DNA of 64,000 nt from Vibrio penaeicida. Its GTDB lineage: Bacteria; Pseudomonadota; Gammaproteobacteria; Enterobacterales; Vibrionaceae. Numbering within the stretch: position 1 is the stretch's first letter; each line of letters opens with the position of its first letter. The stretch spans positions 1,736,001 through 1,800,000 of the forward strand of contig NZ_AP025144.1 in the NCBI RefSeq assembly GCF_019977755.1, given 5' to 3'. Position numbers and translations under genes: made by a program. Of this stretch, positions 47,801 to 56,800 are shown piece after piece. Below the pieces are notes generated by a model, which saw only the letters and a program-made list of their open reading frames with translations, was not told the origin of the DNA and ran no database searches.

Positions 47801-50800
47801 GCGGCGGGCAACGTGTCAGAGAAAGGCACAGACAGTGCGAAACTGGATACCACCGCGGCGGGAGCGCCAGGCGTGGAGATCACAGAAGATACGGATAACG
47901 ACGGTCTGATCAGCAAGGCGGAGTTGGACGGTGACGTGAACGTGACCATCAGCCTGACAGGCACAGGCGCGGTGAAAGGCGATACCTTGACCGTGAACGG
48001 CACGGCTATCGAACTGACACAAGCTCACATCGACGCAGGCGAAGTGTTGACGACGGTGGATGCACCGGCGGAAGGCGCGACACTGACAGTGGACGCGACC
48101 ATCACGGATGCGGCGGGCAACGTGTCAGAGAAAGGCACAGACAGTGCGAAACTGGATACCACCGCGGCGGGAGCGCCAGGCGTGGAGATCACAGAAGATA
48201 CGGATAACGACGGTCTGATCAGCAAGGCGGAGTTGGACGGTGACGTGAACGTGACCATCAGCCTGACAGGCACAGGCGCGGTGAAAGGCGATACCTTGAC
48301 CGTGAACGGCACGGCTATCGAACTGACACAAGCTCACATCGACGCAGGCGAAGTGTTGACGACGGTGGATGCACCGGCGGAAGGCGCGACACTGACAGTG
48401 GACGCGACCATCACGGATGCGGCGGGCAACGTGTCAGAGAAAGGCACAGACAGTGCGAAACTGGATACCACCGCGGCGGGAGCGCCAGGCGTGGAGATCA
48501 CAGAAGATACGGATAACGACGGTCTGATCAGCAAGGCGGAGTTGGACGGTGACGTGAACGTGACCATCAGCCTGACAGGCACAGGCGCGGTGAAAGGCGA
48601 TACCTTGACCGTGAACGGCACGGCTATCGAACTGACACAAGCTCACATCGACGCAGGCGAAGTGTTGACGACGGTGGATGCACCGGCGGAAGGCGCGACA
48701 CTGACAGTGGACGCGACCATCACGGATGCGGCGGGCAACGTGTCAGAGAAAGGCACAGACAGTGCGAAACTGGATACCACCGCGGCGGGAGCGCCAGGCG
48801 TGGAGATCACAGAAGATACGGATAACGACGGTCTGATCAGCAAGGCGGAGTTGGACGGTGACGTGAACGTGACCATCAGCCTGACAGGCACAGGCGCGGT
48901 GAAAGGCGATACCTTGACCGTGAACGGCACGGCTATCGAACTGACACAAGCTCACATCGACGCAGGCGAAGTGTTGACGACGGTGGATGCACCGGCGGAA
49001 GGCGCGACACTGACAGTGGACGCGACCATCACGGATGCGGCGGGCAACGTGTCAGAGAAAGGCACAGACAGTGCGAAACTGGATACCACCGCGGCGGGAG
49101 CGCCAGGCGTGGAGATCACAGAAGATACGGATAACGACGGTCTGATCAGCAAGGCGGAGTTGGACGGTGACGTGAACGTGACCATCAGCCTGACAGGCAC
49201 AGGCGCGGTGAAAGGCGATACCTTGACCGTGAACGGCACGGCTATCGAACTGACACAAGCTCACATCGACGCAGGCGAAGTGTTGACGACGGTGGATGCA
49301 CCGGCGGAAGGCGCGACACTGACAGTGGACGCGACCATCACGGATGCGGCGGGCAACGTGTCAGAGAAAGGCACAGACAGTGCGAAACTGGATACCACCG
49401 CGGCGGGAGCGCCAGGCGTGGAGATCACAGAAGATACGGATAACGACGGTCTGATCAGCAAGGCGGAGTTGGACGGTGACGTGAACGTGACCATCAGCCT
49501 GACAGGCACAGGCGCGGTGAAAGGCGATACCTTGACCGTGAACGGCACGGCTATCGAACTGACACAAGCTCACATCGACGCAGGCGAAGTGTTGACGACG
49601 GTGGATGCACCGGCGGAAGGCGCGACACTGACAGTGGACGCGACCATCACGGATGCGGCGGGCAACGTGTCAGAGAAAGGCACAGACAGTGCGAAACTGG
49701 ATACCACCGCGGCGGGAGCGCCAGGCGTGGAGATCACAGAAGATACGGATAACGACGGTCTGATCAGCAAGGCGGAGTTGGACGGTGACGTGAACGTGAC
49801 CATCAGCCTGACAGGCACAGGCGCGGTGAAAGGCGATACCTTGACCGTGAACGGCACGGCTATCGAACTGACACAAGCTCACATCGACGCAGGCGAAGTG
49901 TTGACGACGGTGGATGCACCGGGCAACGTGTCAGAGAAAGGCACAGACAGTGCGAAACTGGATACCACCGCGGCGGGAGCGCCAGGCGTGGAGATCACAG
50001 AAGATACGGATAACGACGGTCTGATCAGCAAGGCGGAGTTGGACGGTGACGTGAACGTGACCATCAGCCTGACAGGCACAGGCGCGGTGAAAGGCGATAC
50101 CTTGACCGTGAACGGCACGGCTATCGAACTGACACAAGCTCACATCGACGCAGGCGAAGTGTTGACGACGGTGGATGCACCGGCGGAAGGCGCGACACTG
50201 ACAGTGGACGCGACCATCACGGATGCGGCGGGCAACGTGTCAGAGAAAGGCACAGACAGTGCGAAACTGGATACCACCGCGGCGGGAGCGCCAGGCGTGG
50301 AGATCACAGAAGATACGGATAACGACGGTCTGATCAGCAAGGCGGAGTTGGACGGTGACGTGAACGTGACCATCAGCCTGACAGGCACAGGCGCGGTGAA
50401 AGGCGATACCTTGACCGTGAACGGCACGGCTATCGAACTGACACAAGCTCACATCGACGCAGGCGAAGTGTTGACGACGGTGGATGCACCGGCGGAAGGC
50501 GCGACACTGACAGTGGACGCGACCATCACGGATGCGGCGGGCAACGTGTCAGAGAAAGGCACAGACAGTGCGAAACTGGATACCACCGCGGCGGGAGCGC
50601 CAGGCGTGGAGATCACAGAAGATACGGATAACGACGGTCTGATCAGCAAGGCGGAGTTGGACGGTGACGTGAACGTGACCATCAGCCTGACAGGCACAGG
50701 CGCGGTGAAAGGCGATACCTTGACCGTGAACGGCACGGCTATCGAACTGACACAAGCTCACATCGACGCAGGCGAAGTGTTGACGACGGTGGATGCACCG

Positions 50801-53800
50801 GCGGAAGGCGCGACACTGACAGTGGACGCGACCATCACGGATGCGGCGGGCAACGTGTCAGAGAAAGGCACAGACAGTGCGAAACTGGATACCACCGCGG
50901 CGGGAGCGCCAGGCGTGGAGATCACAGAAGATACGGATAACGACGGTCTGATCAGCAAGGCGGAGTTGGACGGTGACGTGAACGTGACCATCAGCCTGAC
51001 AGGCACAGGCGCGGTGAAAGGCGATACCTTGACCGTGAACGGCACGGCTATCGAACTGACACAAGCTCACATCGACGCAGGCGAAGTGTTGACGACGGTG
51101 GATGCACCGGCGGAAGGCGCGACACTGACAGTGGACGCGACCATCACGGATGCGGCGGGCAACGTGTCAGAGAAAGGCACAGACAGTGCGAAACTGGATA
51201 CCACCGCGGCGGGAGCGCCAGGCGTGGAGATCACAGAAGATACGGATAACGACGGTCTGATCAGCAAGGCGGAGTTGGACGGTGACGTGAACGTGACCAT
51301 CAGCCTGACAGGCACAGGCGCGGTGAAAGGCGATACCTTGACCGTGAACGGCACGGCTATCGAACTGACACAAGCTCACATCGACGCAGGCGAAGTGTTG
51401 ACGACGGTGGATGCACCGGCGGAAGGCGCGACACTGACAGTGGACGCGACCATCACGGATGCGGCGGGCAACGTGTCAGAGAAAGGCACAGACAGTGCGA
51501 AACTGGATACCACCGCGGCGGGAGCGCCAGGCGTGGAGATCACAGAAGATACGGATAACGACGGTCTGATCAGCAAGGCGGAGTTGGACGGTGACGTGAA
51601 CGTGACCATCAGCCTGACAGGCACAGGCGCGGTGAAAGGCGATACCTTGACCGTGAACGGCACGGCTATCGAACTGACACAAGCTCACATCGACGCAGGC
51701 GAAGTGTTGACGACGGTGGATGCACCGGCGGAAGGCGCGACACTGACAGTGGACGCGACCATCACGGATGCGGCGGGCAACGTGTCAGAGAAAGGCACAG
51801 ACAGTGCGAAACTGGATACCACCGCGGCGGGAGCGCCAGGCGTGGAGATCACAGAAGATACGGATAACGACGGTCTGATCAGCAAGGCGGAGTTGGACGG
51901 TGACGTGAACGTGACCATCAGCCTGACAGGCACAGGCGCGGTGAAAGGCGATACCTTGACCGTGAACGGCACGGCTATCGAACTGACACAAGCTCACATC
52001 GACGCAGGCGAAGTGTTGACGACGGTGGATGCACCGGCGGAAGGCGCGACACTGACAGTGGACGCGACCATCACGGATGCGGCGGGCAACGTGTCAGAGA
52101 AAGGCACAGACAGTGCGAAACTGGATACAGCGGTATTGACGCACCCAACAGACGATGGGAAAGCGGCCATCACGTCCGACATCACGGACGCGACCAACAG
52201 TGGTCTAAAAACCGACACCATCACCAACGACAACACCCCGGACATCACGGGTGTGACGGAAGCGGGCGCGACCGTGACCATCACGTACACGGATGCGACG
52301 GATACCGTTCGCACAGCGACCGGCACCGCGGATGCGAATGGTGTCTACACCATCGCCATCACGAACGAGCTGAAAGACGGCGCAAACAGCCTGAGCATCG
52401 CCGTGACAGATACGGCAGGCAACGAAGCGACGACCACGCAAGACGTGACGGTCGACACGAGCCACCCAACCATCAGCATCGACGCCGACTTGGCGGGCGA
52501 TGACGTGATCAACGCGAGCGAGAAAGGTCAGGCGCTGACCATCAGCGGCACCACCACGAACGTAGAAAACGGTCAGTTGGTGAGCGTGACCATCGACGGC
52601 AAGACCTACACAGGTGAGGTTCAAGGCAACGTCTGGAGCATCGTGGTTCCGGCGGCGGACGTGGCGAACTTCGAAGAAGGTCTGGAAGGCATTACCGCGG
52701 ACGTCAGCGACGTGGCCGGCAATGCTGCGACGCAAGCGACATCCAGCATCGAAGTGGACGCCACTGTGGCTAAACCAACCATCACAAACATTACAGACGA
52801 CTCAGAAAACAGTGATTACTCTGAAGTGACTTTGCATGGTACGGGCAGTGAAGCTGGAAATACGATTGAAGTGTTTGCTAAAAATGAAGATGGTGATTAT
52901 GTCTCAATTGGCACTGCAACAGTTCAAAATGATTTAAGTTGGACGCTTGATATCTCTGATATCAGCGCAACGCCTACCAATGACAACGAGTTTATGTTTG
53001 CGAAGGAAACGGATCCTGCAGGCAATGTTAGTGAGGCTTCTGATACGGTTCATTATTATCACGGTACCTATGATCCTGCTGTAACTGAGGCGTCTGACGA
53101 CTACGTGCTTCTTGGCGGTGGTAATGACGAACTTAGAATGGTTTCGGACGATGACAATGATTATTTTGTTGCCGACGGCGGTGCTCATCATGATCGTGCG
53201 GTATTCACAGGGAATATTGATGAATACCAGATAAGCATTAATAGCAATGGCGAAATTGTCATCTACGAACCAACTGAGAAAGACACAAACGTCTTTAGGG
53301 AATTTGAGTCATTTAAGTTTGATGAAGAAGTTTACACAGTTGAAGACCTACTTAAACCAGAGGTGACTATTACTAGTGATACAAATAATGATGAAGTGTT
53401 GGCAGGCTCTGAGATTGGTCAAAATATTGCGTACCAGATAGATCTTCCAAAAGGAGCGACAGTAGGAACTGTCTTACTTGTTACTTTACCTTCTGGAGTA
53501 CAGTCAATTACACTGTCTGAGCAGCAAATTACCAGTGGAAAAGTTGAAGGTTCCTATGTAACTCCTGCCGAGGGCAGTGATTTTGAAGTGAGCGTATCTA
53601 TAACTTATCCAGATGGTTCTCAATATGGGTCTACAGATACAGTTCACGTAAACGAAGGACCTGAAGTTAACGATTTCTCTGTATCGTCAACGTCTAGCGT
53701 CTTTGACGTTCCATTCTCTAGTCATGCGACCGATACAGAAGATGATGTGGATTCAAGTAAAACAACAAGTATTGTTATTACCAGCCTTCCAGAGTTTGGA

Positions 53801-56800
53801 ACGCTATATGTAATTAATGATGATGGTTCTAGAACCGACTTATCTGTAGGTTCAAAAGTTGATGATACCTCTAACATTAAGTATGAGCTAGATGGGAATG
53901 TTAATGCTGATTTCAGTTTTGATGCGACTGATTACCATGGCGATACCCCAATTAATGACTTGACAGAAATCGCTTTAGAAAGTGGTTTGGTGATAACTGG
54001 CGGAAGCATTGCTGATGACGGTTCCTTGATTCAGGGAACACTGAATTATCATAGCGCAGTTAATGAAAATGGCATTGGTGTAAACGGCAATGAAGTTGAA
54101 AGTGACAGCAAAGAATATATTTCTATTGATTTTGGCGATGGTACGAATGTAACTGAAGCGAATATTTCTCTTGGCAGTTTACATGACCATTACACAGATA
54201 CTGATCTTGGGATTGACGCCAAGGTTCATATCGAACTCTACAAAGATGGCGTTTTACAGAAGACCGTTATAGTTGATTCGTCTAGTGATATAGAGAACTC
54301 TCAATATGTTGCCAATCTTCAATTAGATAGTGGTTTTGATGAAGTTCGTTTGACGACTACAGCTGGTCAGAATTCAAACTTCACTTTATCGAATATTGAA
54401 GTAGTTGATTCGGAAATCAATGATGAGATTGAGTATAAGGCAGTCGATTCTGATGGACAGGAAAGTGATGATACGGCAGTTGTAGACATTACTATTCCAA
54501 GCTCCGAGTCTGCACTAGAGAGAGCGCCTGTCGTTAACGGCGATGCAGACTTAGGTAACTCTGCAGAAGATAACGCTTTTGTTATTGATGCGGCTAAATT
54601 ACAGTTACTGTTGAATACGGCGACGGACGAAAATCAAGACGACTTGTTTATTTCTGCTCTTTCTGTCGATGAGTCAAAAGGTGAGCTTGTTGTTACAACT
54701 AACTCTCACGGTCAAGTGACAGGTGCGGTGTTCCACCCGAACGAAAATATGTCTGCAGATGATATTAAGTTCGATTTCACTGTTAGCGACGGCAAGTTAA
54801 CAGATACGGGAAGCGCGTACCTAGACGTGACCCCAGTAGCTGATGCACCAGAGGTTAATGTATCGCTCACTGGTAGTCCTACTCATGTCTACTCTGAGTT
54901 CCCTACATTTGGAATGACCTATGAAGACTTCTTACCTGAAAACTTCGATGGAACAGAGTTTGGTATAGAGAACACTCAAATTATTGATGTGTGGGGCGAG
55001 CGCTCAGGTACATCAAAGCGTGATTACGTATTTGGTGAATTCGACAATGGTGCTAGTTATTCGATATCAGGTGGTGACGGTAACGATATTCTAGTCGGTG
55101 CCAAGGATTCTAAGAATGATATCAGAGGCGATTTAGGTGATGACATCCTTGTAGCGGGCAACGGCACAGATGCGTTGTACGGCTCAAATCATTACGATCC
55201 CAATGCCAAAGATGTCGCGATACTAAAAGGCAACAGCACGGATTATGAAATCAGCAAAGGCTCTGGCTTTACCAGTAATGACCGCTGGTTCAACTTCTCT
55301 GAAGATGGAGCGAACGAAGTTAATTCATTGCATTTGCACAACATTAAGTATGTTCAGTTTGAAGATGGTATTTTTGAGCTCGACCCAGATACAGGTTCGT
55401 TGACAAAAGTTGAGCCTACATCATCTGAATACCCACTGAATATTGAAGCATCCTTAACCGATGTTGATGGAAGTGAGACGTTAACGGAGATTGAGATCTC
55501 TGGCCTTGCTCAAGGTGATGTATTGAAAGACGCCAGCGGAGCAGTCATCGGTACTGCTTCAAGTGATGGCACCATCACACTTTCTGGGCTTTGGTCTTCC
55601 GATGCAACATCGGTGACCTTATCTGGTCTGACTCTAGTAACGACGGCAACTAACGCAGCGGAAATTTCTGTAACTGCAACTTCTCAGGAAGGAAGTGACA
55701 CAGCAAATACAGCCTCAGGGGATGACTCAATCGTCCTTAGTGATTTTGCTGGCGTAACAATGAGTGGCGATGGGCAAAGCAACACCACTGGTGACACGCA
55801 TGACACCATTATTGGCGATACCACTGGTACTGTTGTTACTCATGGTCAGGATTATAATATTGCATTCATGGTCGATACTTCAGGTAGTGTTGGAAGCAGT
55901 AATATTGATGACATTGAAGACCAGCTAGAGGAAGTTTTTGATAGCTTGATCAACAGTGCAAAAGGTGAGCACTCCGGTACAGTTAATGTGATGTTGGTAG
56001 ATTTCGATACATTGGCGCATACAAGTGTGAGTGTGGATCTTGCTGATGCAGGTGCTAAAGACAAGCTTGAAACTGTTTTAGATAGCTTGAAGTCTGGCGG
56101 CGGCACGAATTATGAAGATGCATTCACTGTTACCAATAACTGGTTTGAAACGGTGAAAACAACACATCCAGAAGCCAATAACATGGCGTATTTCATTACC
56201 GATGGTCGCCCAACTTATTACAACACGGATGTTACTAACCCTGTTGTATACAATAGACCAGGGAACTCTAATGATCGTACGTTAGATGATATTTTAAATA
56301 ATGCTGATTACGTGCCGGGTCAAACCTATAGCTACGCAGGCAAGACAATTATCGATACGCACGGAAAAGTATACAGTTATACGTCGGGCTACCACTATGG
56401 AACGTTCCAAGGGTTCATGAGACCTGATGGAACGGGAAAGCATGAGTTTGTGCAGATAGCTGGTCGCGGATCCTACGCAGACAGTGCTACCCTTTCACAA
56501 GCTGAGCTTGGGTTCGAAATGCTCGAAAGTAACGGTGTAACGGTGGAAGCAATTGGTATTGGCAGTGGCTTGAATGAAGATCAGTTAAAAGATTTTGATT
56601 CAGATGGTAACGTGCAAACCAATGTAGATGCAGATGATTTAGCTGAAGCCATCCTTGGTACTTCAGAAGATAAGCTTCCAGGTGCCGATACCATCTCTGC
56701 CGGTAGAGGTGACGACATTCTATTTGGTGATTCTATGCACATGTCTGGTGTATCTGCACAGGGTTACGAAGGCATAAAAGAGTATGTGGCAGGCAAACTC

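Noticed and set aside
45392..52128. Regular long repeats as a possible CRISPR or satellite array
   Set aside because: The unit is 309 bp without spacers and is in frame within a protein of 5149 residues, so it is a coding domain repeat.
45553..52326. Series of identical antisense open frames (95 and 70 residues) on the minus strand every 309 bp
   Set aside because: They arise because the GC-rich repeat has no stops in those frames; each copy repeats the same frame, there is no ribosome site, and the plus strand is a clear coding sequence.
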